The notes below the pieces were generated by a model. It was not told the origin of the DNA. It saw nothing but the letters and a program-made list of their open reading frames with translations, and did no database searches. The translations under genes and the position numbers were made by a program. A stretch of 9,394 nt of DNA from CAZGWJ01 sp964529445 (GTDB lineage: Bacteria; Oederibacteriota; Muellerivitia; Muellerivitales; Muellerivitaceae), in contig CAZGWJ010000097.1 of NCBI GenBank assembly GCA_964529445.1, positions 1 through 9,394 of the forward strand, written 5' to 3'. Below, piece by piece: positions 1-7,578 of this stretch (position 1 is the first letter of the stretch; the number at the start of each line of letters is the position of its first letter).

Positions 1-31
1 TTCACGAAACGGCCTCCAAACCATTCCTCAC

Positions 32-53
32 AAAAAACCGTTCAAAACGGTTT
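32..53 (-). terminator. Weak hairpin with T-tract, possible minus-strand terminator
   Basis: AAACCGTT (35-42) and AACGGTTT (46-53) form a perfect 8-bp stem around a 3-nt loop. Read on the minus strand, the stem runs directly into six T residues (complement of 32-37), as in an intrinsic terminator. The stem has only three G-C pairs, part of the T-tract lies inside the stem, and no minus-strand gene is evident just upstream of it. The call is therefore tentative. Confidence 0.3.
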
Positions 54-268
54 CAAGGACATCCGACAAACACTGCAATTCAGTGAAGTCATCCAGCTCT
101 CTATTTAAGGTAAACGCATACATCGTAAATAATCAAGCGTTGTCGCGTTCTTGACACCTCCAAGGCATCGGTTGGCATAACCCGATATTCCCTTTGAATC
201 CTCGTCTGAAATCGTTGAACTCGTCACGCCCCCATAGCGTCTAGGCCAAGACTGCACTATAAAACGTC

Positions 269-296
269 CCGGACGAACGGATGCTATATTGTCCGG
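269..296 (+). promoter_or_regulatory. Extended -10 promoter bracketed by a CCGGAC/GTCCGG dyad
   Basis: TGC followed by TATATT at 282-290 matches an extended -10 element (TGn plus a TATAAT-like hexamer), which can work without a -35 box; no good -35 is present. Transcription would begin about 6-8 nt downstream, at or next to the ATG at 299, giving a leaderless mRNA. An inverted repeat, CCGGAC at 269-274 and GTCCGG at 291-296, has arm centres 22 bp apart, about two helical turns, and encloses the -10 box. That is the geometry expected of a dimeric repressor operator. Both the promoter and the operator are inferred from sequence shape only. Confidence 0.35.
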
Positions 297-298
297 CC

Positions 299-2722
299 AT
301 GAGAAACCGCAAACGTCCATCACGCACCCGGACTCCGAAGCGTCCCGCTCGCCGGCGGATCGCCAGCCCTTCGCCGCAGGCGACAACGGTTCCCGCACCT
401 CCTTCGATGGGCATCTGGGGCCTTTTCGCCGGAGCGCTCCTCCTGGCATGGGCTCTCTTTTCGATCCCACCCTACCGCCTCATTCCCTTTCCCCCTCCTC
501 CCGCCGGTTTCCTGGCTTTAACGGCCGCCCTGGCAGGACTGCTCCTGATGGTCCTGGGCTTCCGGAACCTGCCATCCCGACCCGTGGCGCCGGACTTCTC
601 CCCGGCCCTCGCGCGATGGCTCCTCTTGGGGGTCATCGTCCTGGGTTTTGCCTTCCGCATCTACCGCGTGGGACACCCCATCGGCTGGTACTTCGACGAC
701 CACGCCTTCGACGCCATCGACACCCGCAACATGCTCGATCTCAAGGACTACCACCTCATCTTCCCCGTCCATTACCAGAACCCCCTCTATAACTATTGGA
801 TCCTGGCGCTCTGGTCCCTCGTGCCCGAGGCCAACGGCCTCGTGATGCAGCGCGTAGCGGCCACCCTCATGGAGATGATGTCGCTCTGGTTCCTTTACCT
901 CCTGGGCCGGGAACTTTCAGGACGACGCACGGGCGTTCTTCTCGCCTTGCTGGCCGCCGTCTCGAAGCCCCTTCTTCGCGAGGTCGTCCACGGCATGCTG
1001 GTGGTCACCTGCCCCTTCGCGCTCTCGCTCGCCCTTCTCTTCACGGTCCGCTTCCTGAAGAAGCCCGGCTGGAAACACGCGCTTCTCTGGGGTTTTTCGG
1101 TGGCTCTCCTGATGTACGCCTACACGGCCCTGCGGCCGCTGGTTCCCTTCCTGATCCTTCTCGTCCTGGTTTGGTTCCTCCTGGACCGGTCCCGCGCGCT
1201 CCCCGCCCGTCCCGCCTCCTGGATCCTGGGAAGCGGTGTCTTCATCGCCTGGATGCTGATGTTCATCCTCCGGAACGGCGCGCTCCAGGACCCGGGTGTC
1301 CTGAAGCCCTTCGTCTCTCCCGCGGCATGGAGCCTTTATGCGTTCCTGCTGGCCTGGCCGGCCTGGAGGGTTCACCGCGCCGCCCGGGAGGGGAAAGGCG
1401 GCGGCCTTGTCCTCCGCTGGGCCGCGGGCCTTCTCCTCGCCACCGCGCTGATGGCACCCCTGATCTTTCACGTGCGCTTTCCCCAGCGGGGCGCGATGCT
1501 ATCGCTCTTCTCGGGAGCCGCCGCCGAACCCGGCGTCGGCAACCCCTGGACCTACATCCTGGGAAACCTCGTCGAGACCTTTCGCGCGTTCTTCATGGGC
1601 CGCGGCCTCTTCCATGACGGCATCCTCGACTTCCACGACACCCTGCTCGTGGCGCTCGGCGCCGCCTGCTTCCTGGCCCGCCCCACGCGGGGCGGGTTCC
1701 TGATGGCCCTCGCGGTCCCCGCCGCCGCATCCGGCTACATCCTCACCTGGAACTCCCATCATTCCCGCGCCATCCCGGCCGTCCTGCCCCTCCTGGCCCT
1801 GGCCGCGCTGGGCCTGGACCGCCTCGCCGCTTCCTGGGTCCATCGGCGCCAGGCAGCCCTGGGATGGACCCTGCTGGCCTTCTTTCTCGCGTGGCACGCC
1901 TGGGCTTCCTTCGACCGCGTGCAGTTGCGATGGGCCCGGCAGGAGGGCGCGGCCTCGGCGGTGGCCTCCGTCCTTCGCGCCGAATCCCCCCAGCGTCGCG
2001 TCTATTACGCCCAGGTCGCCCAGTTCGATTCGCCGCTGAGCCAGAGCGTCATCTCCGAGGGCCATCCCTTCTGGATCCTGCAGGAGGAAAATCCCATCGT
2101 CCTGGAGGAGGGCGACCGGGTCCCCGACGTGGTGGTCATCGTATCGGGCACCAATGACCCGGGAACCGTGGTCCGATTGAGGGGCCTGTTCCCCGAAGCT
2201 CGCTTCGAGGATGTCCGCATCCCCTCGACACCGCCGCCGGGGCCGTCGCTCATCGTGAAAATGACCCTGCCCGGGGACCAGGTACCCACCCAACCGGGCC
2301 GCCTCTTCCACGTGGTCCGAAGGAGTCCCGGCGAATGGCGGCGTCAGCGCTCCCATGCCGTCTACGGGTTGAACCGGGGCGTCATCGCCCTGGAGGATGT
2401 GACGACTTCCTTCAACGCGCCCCTGTCCATCGACGGCAGGGCTTCCCTCCGGTTGACAGGGAACTTGCGGGCGCCCCAGAACGGCACCTATCGTTTCTCC
2501 TCGACCGCGAAACTCTTCGTCGTGCTGGATGTGGACGGGAAGAGGGTCCTGGACCTGCGTCCGAGACACAGGACGGTGGAGGGGGAGAAAAGCGTCGTCC
2601 TGCAGGCGGGCGATCACCGGGTGGAATACCAGACGTTCTTCGATAATGATTACATAGTGCCCGAGGTCTTCGTGGAAGGGCCGGGATTGCCCCGAACCTC
2701 CCTGGAATCCGCCGGCCGCTGA
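299..2722 (+). CDS. GT-C glycosyltransferase (family 39-like) with C-terminal PA14-like domain
   Basis: This is an 807-aa integral membrane protein. After a very basic, proline-rich N-terminus (about 35 residues), roughly 12-15 hydrophobic segments fill residues 36-535. An acidic pair, D133-D134 in WYFDDHAFD, lies after the first segments, as in GT-C enzymes (dolichyl-phosphate-mannose mannosyltransferase/ArnT type), where an acidic residue in the first external loop acts in catalysis. A late SRAIPAVLPLL-like stretch also fits the fold. Such enzymes transfer a sugar from a polyprenyl-phosphate donor to an acceptor outside the membrane. The soluble tail (about 540-807) ends in a PA14-like domain (about 695-790), seen as NGTYRF, a VDGKRVLD strand and LQAGDHRVEYQ; PA14 domains often bind carbohydrate. 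I chose the ATG at 299 over 281 because the extended -10 box overlaps 281-290; neither start has a clear ribosome site. Donor and acceptor are unknown. The gene stands alone on the plus strand and converges on the next gene. Confidence 0.85.
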   Translation: MRNRKRPSRTRTPKRPARRRIASPSPQATTVPAPPSMGIWGLFAGALLLAWALFSIPPYRLIPFPPPPAGFLALTAALAGLLLMVLGFRNLPSRPVAPDFSPALARWLLLGVIVLGFAFRIYRVGHPIGWYFDDHAFDAIDTRNMLDLKDYHLIFPVHYQNPLYNYWILALWSLVPEANGLVMQRVAATLMEMMSLWFLYLLGRELSGRRTGVLLALLAAVSKPLLREVVHGMLVVTCPFALSLALLFTVRFLKKPGWKHALLWGFSVALLMYAYTALRPLVPFLILLVLVWFLLDRSRALPARPASWILGSGVFIAWMLMFILRNGALQDPGVLKPFVSPAAWSLYAFLLAWPAWRVHRAAREGKGGGLVLRWAAGLLLATALMAPLIFHVRFPQRGAMLSLFSGAAAEPGVGNPWTYILGNLVETFRAFFMGRGLFHDGILDFHDTLLVALGAACFLARPTRGGFLMALAVPAAASGYILTWNSHHSRAIPAVLPLLALAALGLDRLAASWVHRRQAALGWTLLAFFLAWHAWASFDRVQLRWARQEGAASAVASVLRAESPQRRVYYAQVAQFDSPLSQSVISEGHPFWILQEENPIVLEEGDRVPDVVVIVSGTNDPGTVVRLRGLFPEARFEDVRIPSTPPPGPSLIVKMTLPGDQVPTQPGRLFHVVRRSPGEWRRQRSHAVYGLNRGVIALEDVTTSFNAPLSIDGRASLRLTGNLRAPQNGTYRFSSTAKLFVVLDVDGKRVLDLRPRHRTVEGEKSVVLQAGDHRVEYQTFFDNDYIVPEVFVEGPGLPRTSLESAGR

Positions 2723-2723
2723 G

Positions 2724-2759
2724 CCGGCATCGGCACCCTTGCCCCCGGCCTGATGCCGG
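2724..2759. terminator. Hairpin between convergent genes, possible bidirectional terminator
   Basis: CCGGCATC (2724-2731) and GATGCCGG (2752-2759) form a perfect 8-bp stem 1 nt after the glycosyltransferase stop codon and 8 nt before the 3' end of the convergent HEAT gene. The 20-nt loop is C-rich. Only a short T-run (TCTTT, 2764-2768) follows on the plus strand and none follows on the minus strand, so efficiency is uncertain. The position between two tail-to-tail genes is the main support. Confidence 0.5.
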
Positions 2760-2767
2760 AAGGTCTT

Positions 2768-5062
2768 TCAGGCCCCCTGTTCGGGCTTTTCGAACAGGTC
2801 TTCCAGAGTCTCCTGCGCCGCCTTCCCGCCGTTCGCGGCCGGAAGAGGGGTGATCCCGGCATCCCCCTGCGGAATCTCCGGTGAGGGCGGAATGCCGACC
2901 TCGGCCACGACCGCCGACGCCAGCCTTTCCCTCACCTTCTTCAGGGACGCCCCGGCGGCCTCCCGCAACTCCCCGGTCTCCTTCTGGACCATCTTTTCCA
3001 GGTGCCCCTCGACCAGCCGGGAACGGAACTCCCCGAGCGCCGTGACGGCCGCCACCCGGACCGCCATGCTTTTTTCCTTCCTGCGTTCGAGCAGGTTGTG
3101 GCTTTGGGTCCATTCCGTCAGGGGCGTGATGGAGATGGGATCCGCCATCTCGCCCAGGGTGTGGCAGGCCAGCACCGTGAATTCCTCCTTCTCCTCCTTG
3201 CCGGAGTGCGGCCTTTTCTCGATCGCCTCGACGACCTGGATGGCGTCGCCCGGCCGGTGGATCCGCGGCAGGGCCTTCAGGGCGTGCCGAACCATCTCCA
3301 GGGAAGGGTCCATCAACTCGCCCAGGACAAGAGAGCGGAAGGTCCGGCATTCCCACTTCGCGGCCAGGTCCAGCACCTTCCTGCGCGCCTCGGGTGACCA
3401 ATGGGACCAGCGGGATTCGAAAACCGGAGCCGTTGAAGGCGGAAGCGGCACCTTCTCGAGGATGGACAGGAGGGGCAGGGGGTCCGACGACGCCCCGGGT
3501 CCCGAGATCCAACGCTCCAGGATTTCCAGCCCCTCCGCCTGCAGGCGGTGGAGAAGATCAAGGGCATGTGCGCGCGCAGGATCGCCCGGAGAAAGGGCGA
3601 TAGCCCTTTCCACGATCGGGTATCCCGCCTCGGGTCCGGTGGCCGCAAAAAAAACGGCGGCGGATTCGACGGGAAGATCCCCCCGCAACGCGGCCTCCAG
3701 GACCGGTCCGAGGCGCTCTCCCGTCAGGTAGGTCGAAAGCCATTTTTGGGCGAGGGCTACGTTCGCCGGACCGGCCGGGACCGCGCCGGTGGCGACCCGT
3801 GTCGCCGTCTCGACCAGCATGGCGGCCTCCCGCAGGGTGCCGGTCTCCCCTTCCCGACCCAGCCATCGTCCCGCGCATTCCAGGAACGCCTCCGGGTTTT
3901 TCCCCGCGGCGGCCTCACCCATCATGCGCTTCAGGAAGCCGGGGGCCTCCACGCGGCGCTCGGGGGACAAGGCCTCGAAAGGCACGCGGGACAAGTGCCG
4001 GAACAGGAGGCATCTTCCCTCCTCCGGGACATCCGCCGTCGCCACCCACAACCGCTTCCAGACGGCATCCGCCATCTCCGCCTCCCCTGCTTCCGAGAGC
4101 CGGGAGAGCGACTCCGTCACCTCCGCCTCGCGTCCCGCATCCGTCAGGGACGCGAAATCGCCTTTCCGCCACTCTTCCAAGGGCGTGGCCTTCTCGAAGA
4201 GCGATTCCTGCCCCTGGGCCTCCTCCTCGGCCGCGGAAGGGGCGGATCCCGGGGGAGCGACACCTTGCCCCCCCAGGAGTGCGGAAATCTTGGCCAACAG
4301 GACATCCACGCTTTCCACGGCCGTTTTGGGGTCCTGATGCAGTTCGACCCCTGAAAGTTTCTGGCGAAGTGCCGCCAAGCCGGCTACCACGTCCCCCCAA
4401 CCGCCCTCGCCCGCCCCCCCGGGGCCTCCTCCCGCCGCGCCTCCGGCCGCGAGGGATCCCACCTGGGAACCCAGGACTCCCAGGATCCGTTGGCGCTGGG
4501 GATCGGACTTCACCTTCGAGAAGGCGCCCAGGAAGGCCCGGAGCGATTCCATGGCCTGCTCGATGTCCTCCTCCCCGCCCAGGTCCGCCGAGGAGATGAG
4601 CTTCTCCCCCTCCTTGACCGCCACGAAAACCTTCTCGTTGACCTGCACGTGGGGAAGAGCGGCCCTCTTCAAGGCGTCGGACAGGGTCTCTCCCGGTGCC
4701 AAGGCCTTCGGCTTCAGCAGTTGGAGGAGCTGGACGATCTCGGGGCACTCGACGCCCTTCCGGAAGGTGAGCGAATGGATCCGATGGGCCAGGAAGAGGT
4801 CGGTGATGGGCGTGGTCGAGCCCGTGAACTTGGTGTCCACGGGGGCTCCTTCGAGGATCAATTGTCCCTCGGACTCCCCGAGGGTGACCTGGTCGCGCGA
4901 GGAAAGGATCCCCTGGAGGTCCTGGAGGAACCGATCCACGGACTGCTGGACCATGGAGTTTTCGGGAGCGTAAAGGAAGAAATTGGAGAGCGTCACGCGC
5001 AGGTCGCGCACGGCGTTGGAGGCCAGTTTCTGCTCGTCCTCGCTTAAGGGTGGGACGCCCAT
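2768..5062 (-). CDS. HEAT-repeat protein with conserved-looking N-terminal module
   Basis: This is a 764-aa protein without signal peptide or membrane segment, so probably cytoplasmic. Residues 1-150 form a compact module (LSNFFLYAPENSMVQQS, then GQLILEGAPVDTKF, then RIHSLTFRKGVECPEIVQLL, then VQVNEKVFVAV). It resembles, from memory, an unnamed module seen in front of HEAT repeats or HD-GYP domains in Acidobacteriota and deltaproteobacteria. A glycine/alanine-rich linker (about 203-222) and an acidic linker (about 270-295) follow. Residues from about 320 to 720 are helical, and the clearest HEAT-like pairs are at 575-715 (VRHALKALPRI, LACHTLGEMADP, VRVAAVTALGEF). The tail is low in complexity and ends in LEDLFEKPEQGA. 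HEAT arrays are protein-binding scaffolds; no catalytic motif is visible. The start is set by GAGGTGA (5066-5072) placed 3 nt before the ATG, and by a TATAAT box upstream. Its role is unknown. Confidence 0.8.
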   Translation of the reverse strand: MGVPPLSEDEQKLASNAVRDLRVTLSNFFLYAPENSMVQQSVDRFLQDLQGILSSRDQVTLGESEGQLILEGAPVDTKFTGSTTPITDLFLAHRIHSLTFRKGVECPEIVQLLQLLKPKALAPGETLSDALKRAALPHVQVNEKVFVAVKEGEKLISSADLGGEEDIEQAMESLRAFLGAFSKVKSDPQRQRILGVLGSQVGSLAAGGAAGGGPGGAGEGGWGDVVAGLAALRQKLSGVELHQDPKTAVESVDVLLAKISALLGGQGVAPPGSAPSAAEEEAQGQESLFEKATPLEEWRKGDFASLTDAGREAEVTESLSRLSEAGEAEMADAVWKRLWVATADVPEEGRCLLFRHLSRVPFEALSPERRVEAPGFLKRMMGEAAAGKNPEAFLECAGRWLGREGETGTLREAAMLVETATRVATGAVPAGPANVALAQKWLSTYLTGERLGPVLEAALRGDLPVESAAVFFAATGPEAGYPIVERAIALSPGDPARAHALDLLHRLQAEGLEILERWISGPGASSDPLPLLSILEKVPLPPSTAPVFESRWSHWSPEARRKVLDLAAKWECRTFRSLVLGELMDPSLEMVRHALKALPRIHRPGDAIQVVEAIEKRPHSGKEEKEEFTVLACHTLGEMADPISITPLTEWTQSHNLLERRKEKSMAVRVAAVTALGEFRSRLVEGHLEKMVQKETGELREAAGASLKKVRERLASAVVAEVGIPPSPEIPQGDAGITPLPAANGGKAAQETLEDLFEKPEQGA

Positions 5063-5086
5063 GGCTCACCTCGGTGGATGGACCCT

Positions 5087-5115
5087 ATTATAGACCCGGG
5101 ATACCTTCCTTCGAA
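5087..5115 (-). promoter_or_regulatory. Promoter of the HEAT-repeat gene (perfect TATAAT)
   Basis: On the minus strand a perfect TATAAT lies at 5092-5087, with TTCGAA (5115-5110) as a weak -35 at a 17-bp spacer. Transcription would start near 5080, leaving an untranslated leader of about 18 nt that contains the GAGGTGA ribosome site. The promoter lies immediately beside the end of the 5118-5269 inverted repeat, so the repeat separates it from the receptor gene. Confidence 0.6.
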
Positions 5116-5117
5116 AT

Positions 5118-5269
5118 CTTTCACCCCAAAGGGCTCTTCGAGCCTGCGCCCAGGTGCCTTCGGCACTTCGCCAGGAAGGCATCCGTGCTCATTCATCGAT
5201 ATGAAGGAAGTCCTTCGCACGGCTCCGAAGGAGCCTGGGCGTGGCCCGAAGGGGCTTGGCGGTGAAAAG
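5118..5269. repeat. 152-bp imperfect inverted repeat of paired hairpins (REPIN-like)
   Basis: Two 49-nt arms (5118-5166 and 5221-5269) are imperfect reverse complements around a 54-nt spacer. Each arm holds two small hairpins. Read toward its outer end, each arm goes: hairpin A with a GAA loop, then CTGGGCG, hairpin B with a GAA loop, then a GGTGAAA end. Hairpin A is GTGCC/GGCAC in one arm (5154-5166) and GCTCC/GGAGC in the other (5222-5234), differing by two compensated base pairs. Hairpin B is GGCTC/GAGCC (5132-5144) against GGCCC/GGGGC (5243-5255), with one compensated change and one mismatch. The spacer has its own dyads (TTCAT/ATGAA at 5192-5205; GAAGGA/TCCTTC at 5203-5216; CCGTGC/GCACGG at 5183-5222). 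It fills the gap between receptor stop and HEAT promoter. The layout resembles paired REP elements; family and copy number are unknown. Confidence 0.75.
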
Positions 5270-5278
5270 GCTTGGAAA

Positions 5279-7522
5279 CTAGAACTTGGCTTCGACGCCG
5301 ATGTACGGGAGGAACGGGATCTGCTTGACCTCTTCCCTCTCCGTGTAATCCTCGTTGTAGTCGTATCCGATGACGTTCTTCGAATTGTAGACGTTGAGGA
5401 TCTCCAGATACCACCTCAGCCGCCAGGTGTCATAGCGGGCTTCGCGGGAGACCGACAGGTCCAGGCGGTGGTAGGCGGGTTTGCGGACGCTGTTGACCTC
5501 CCCGTAGAGGGGCCGGTAGCGGTCGTTCACGGGATCGTAGTAAGAACCCACGATGGGCGTCTCGGGTTGACCCGAAGCGTAGCGCCACTTGAGCCCTGTG
5601 GTCCACTTCGGGGTCAGGCGGTAGGAGGCCACCACGGTGCCCAGGTGGGGCTGGTCGTAGTCGTACCAGCGCCAGGGAGCGTCGTCCCCGTCCTGGCGGC
5701 GGGAAACGGACTTGGCATAGGAGACCCATCCGAACAAGCGTTCGGAAGGCAGGCGCCGCAAAAAGACCTCCACACCATTGGTGTAACCGCGGCCCTTGTT
5801 GGCGTAGTTCAGGACCGGGTCCGGCACCACGACCCGGGAAAGCGACTTGTCGTACCCTTCCACGCGCAGTTGGAGGGAATCCGTGAGCGAATGCTCGACG
5901 CCGAGCACGGTGGCGTTGGCGCGGTTCGAGCGGATGGAAGGGTTCCCGAAGACGGGGTCCAGTTCCGGACCGGTCACCAGCTGGTGGTAAAGGCCCCAAG
6001 ACCCCTTGAGGACCGTTTTGTCCGACAGGTCGAAGGATGCGCTCGCCCGCGGGCTCACATCCTGGGTCTCGTTGTATTCCAGGCGGTCGTAGCGAAGACC
6101 CGCAGTCACCTGAAGGCGGTCGAGGAAACGCCAGCTCTGATCGGCGTAAAGCGCCCCCGCGAAGAACCGGCGGACCAGGCTCGAACGCAGGCGCTCGGAC
6201 GTGGTGAGGTCGAAATCCTCCGCTCCGGACCCCTCCGACGGCGGCCTCGGGAAGAAGGCCTCAACCGAGGCGCGGAAACGGTCGGCCTCGGCGCCCAGGC
6301 GGAAATCCCGCCCCTCGCCGAAGGAGTGGATCCAATCGCATCGCACGCCCCAGCTTTCCAGCCCGAATTCGAAGAAGAGGTCCCGGCCCAACTGGGTCTC
6401 GAATCGGAAATCGTAATGGAACGGCGTGACGAGGAGCGTGTCGTTGTCGTCCATCAGCCGCTTCAGGTTGGCGCCTTGGCTGTGGTACGAGTTGTGGAAC
6501 TTGAACTCGCCCGCCAGGGCCGGATCCTTCTTCGCGGCCTCCGAATCCTCCTCGATGACGAGGCCGAGGCGGTCGTCGCTCCCGAAGGCCTGGAAGTCCC
6601 AGAGCGTGCCGGGGGAATGGCGGTAGGTCCACTTCGCCTGGTAATCGCCGAAGGAGGGGATGGCCGTGAAGTCGTCGAAGAAACCGCCCAGCAGTTCGAG
6701 GTAGCTTCGCCTGCCCGACAGCGAGAGCGAATGCTTCTCCGCCACGGGACCCTCCACCAGCAGGTCCGTGAGCAGGAGGTTGACGTCGGCCCGGACGCCC
6801 CAGCGGTCGTCCCGGGGATCCCTCTGCGTCACGTCCACGACGCCGCCCCAGCAGTTGCCGAACTCGGGGCCGAAGCCGCCCGCGGAGAAATCCACCGTGC
6901 GGATCATCTCGGAGTTCAGCGTGGAGATGACGCCGCCGAAGTGGTAGGGGAACGCGTAGGGGATGCGGTCGAGATAGTAGAGGTTGTCATTGGGCCCGCC
7001 GCCGCGAACGAGGAGGACGCCCGAGAAATCGTTGGCAGTGGCCACGCCCGGCAGGGTCTCGAGGGCGCGCAGGACGTCGTTGGCGCTACCCGGCACCCGG
7101 ACCAATTCGTCCCGGGAAACCACCTGGCGGCTCACGGCGGTCTTGGGAAGCCGCTTGGCCGTCACGACGACCTCGGGCAGTTCGAACCCCTCCCGCAGGA
7201 GGTAGTGGTCGCGGACCAGGTCCTGCGCGACGCGCACGCCCCGCGACAGGGACTTCCCGAACCCCGGGGCCGCCACGACCAGGTCGTAATCCCCCTCGGG
7301 CACGCCAGGGAGGGAATAGGCTCCCCGCTCATCCACGTCGGCCGAGAACAACGCCGGTTCACGGCCGGCTTCCGCGGGAACGACCTCGCTCAGGAGCACG
7401 CTCGCCCCCACGACCGGGGCGCGCGTACCCTTCTCGAGCACCCGGCCGGAAAGGGTCGCGGCGGCGGACAGCACCGGTGTCAGGAATGGCAGGAGGACCA
7501 GGCAGTGCAGAAGATGTTTCAC
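5279..7522 (-). CDS. TonB-dependent outer-membrane receptor
   Basis: This 747-aa protein is a TonB-gated outer-membrane transporter. A signal peptide (1 to about 21, KHLLHCLVLLPFL core) is followed by a carboxypeptidase-regulatory-like beta-sandwich (about 23-108: SGRVLEKGTRAPVVGASV, then DERGAYSLPGVPEGDYDLVV). A TonB-box-like ELPEVVVTAKR (about 114-124) comes next, then the plug (about 125-235: LETLPGV, VLLVRGGGPNDNLYYLD, FSAGGFGPEFG, GGVVDV) and a beta-barrel to the terminal phenylalanine. The late stretch RLDLSVSREARYD, then YLEILNVYNSKN, is typical of the barrel end. The frame extends upstream to an ATG at 7585, but that lies beyond the terminator at 7541-7578. GTG at 7520-7522 directly begins the signal peptide and has GGAAAGG (7531-7537) 8 nt before it, so I start there. 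C223 sits in the plug where aromatic residues are common. The ligand cannot be read from the sequence. The nearby tonB and exbD genes probably energise it. Confidence 0.92.
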   Translation of the reverse strand: MKHLLHCLVLLPFLTPVLSAAATLSGRVLEKGTRAPVVGASVLLSEVVPAEAGREPALFSADVDERGAYSLPGVPEGDYDLVVAAPGFGKSLSRGVRVAQDLVRDHYLLREGFELPEVVVTAKRLPKTAVSRQVVSRDELVRVPGSANDVLRALETLPGVATANDFSGVLLVRGGGPNDNLYYLDRIPYAFPYHFGGVISTLNSEMIRTVDFSAGGFGPEFGNCWGGVVDVTQRDPRDDRWGVRADVNLLLTDLLVEGPVAEKHSLSLSGRRSYLELLGGFFDDFTAIPSFGDYQAKWTYRHSPGTLWDFQAFGSDDRLGLVIEEDSEAAKKDPALAGEFKFHNSYHSQGANLKRLMDDNDTLLVTPFHYDFRFETQLGRDLFFEFGLESWGVRCDWIHSFGEGRDFRLGAEADRFRASVEAFFPRPPSEGSGAEDFDLTTSERLRSSLVRRFFAGALYADQSWRFLDRLQVTAGLRYDRLEYNETQDVSPRASASFDLSDKTVLKGSWGLYHQLVTGPELDPVFGNPSIRSNRANATVLGVEHSLTDSLQLRVEGYDKSLSRVVVPDPVLNYANKGRGYTNGVEVFLRRLPSERLFGWVSYAKSVSRRQDGDDAPWRWYDYDQPHLGTVVASYRLTPKWTTGLKWRYASGQPETPIVGSYYDPVNDRYRPLYGEVNSVRKPAYHRLDLSVSREARYDTWRLRWYLEILNVYNSKNVIGYDYNEDYTEREEVKQIPFLPYIGVEAKF

Positions 7523-7540
7523 GATCAGGACCTTTCCAAT

Positions 7541-7578
7541 AAAAAAAGGGGCGGCTCCCGTCCTGGAGCCACCCCTTT
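7541..7578 (-). terminator. Strong intrinsic terminator just before the receptor gene
   Basis: On the minus strand GGGGTGGCTCC (7575-7565) pairs with GGAGCCGCCCC (7558-7548) through 11 pairs, one of them a G-U, around a 6-nt AGGACG loop. Seven T residues follow at 7547-7541. It ends the secreted-protein transcript 15 nt after that gene's stop codon. It also sits only 18 nt before the receptor GTG, with the receptor ribosome site starting 3 nt past the T-tract. The loop sequence CAGGAC (7565-7560) is complementary to GTCCTG (7531-7526), between the ribosome site and the start codon. Confidence 0.9.

Larger units (their letters stand above)
1..298. other. AT-richer intergenic region upstream of the glycosyltransferase gene
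   Basis: This stretch is clearly richer in A and T than the genes that follow, and I find no convincing gene in it. A minus-strand open frame runs through it from inside the glycosyltransferase gene, but its product resembles nothing and has no ribosome site. The region holds a small A/T-flanked hairpin at 35-53, a bulged dyad at 167-186 (ATCGGTT against AACCCGAT), a lone TTGACA at 151-156 without a good partner box, and the promoter-like dyad at 269-296. No tRNA arm or T-loop consensus is visible. It is most likely a regulatory gap or decayed sequence. Confidence 0.6.

Noticed and set aside
151..181. TTGACA at 151-156 as a promoter
   Set aside because: The best -10 candidate (CATAAC) is only a 4 of 6 match at a 19-bp spacer, and it lies over 110 bp from the gene.
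105..470. Minus-strand open frame across the glycosyltransferase start
   Set aside because: It has no ribosome site, no recognisable product and an unusual composition, and it overlaps a well-supported gene in antisense.
1499..2617. Long minus-strand open frame opposite the glycosyltransferase
   Set aside because: It is an antisense shadow with low-complexity Gly/Gln/Glu content and no family signal.
3915..5069. Alternative minus-strand frame inside the HEAT gene
   Set aside because: It is an Arg/Gly/Pro-rich out-of-frame translation. The HEAT frame has the ribosome site and domain pattern.
5118..5269. A riboswitch or structured leader for the HEAT gene
   Set aside because: The HEAT promoter TATAAT at 5087-5092 lies downstream of this structure, so the folded sequence would not be in the HEAT transcript from that promoter.
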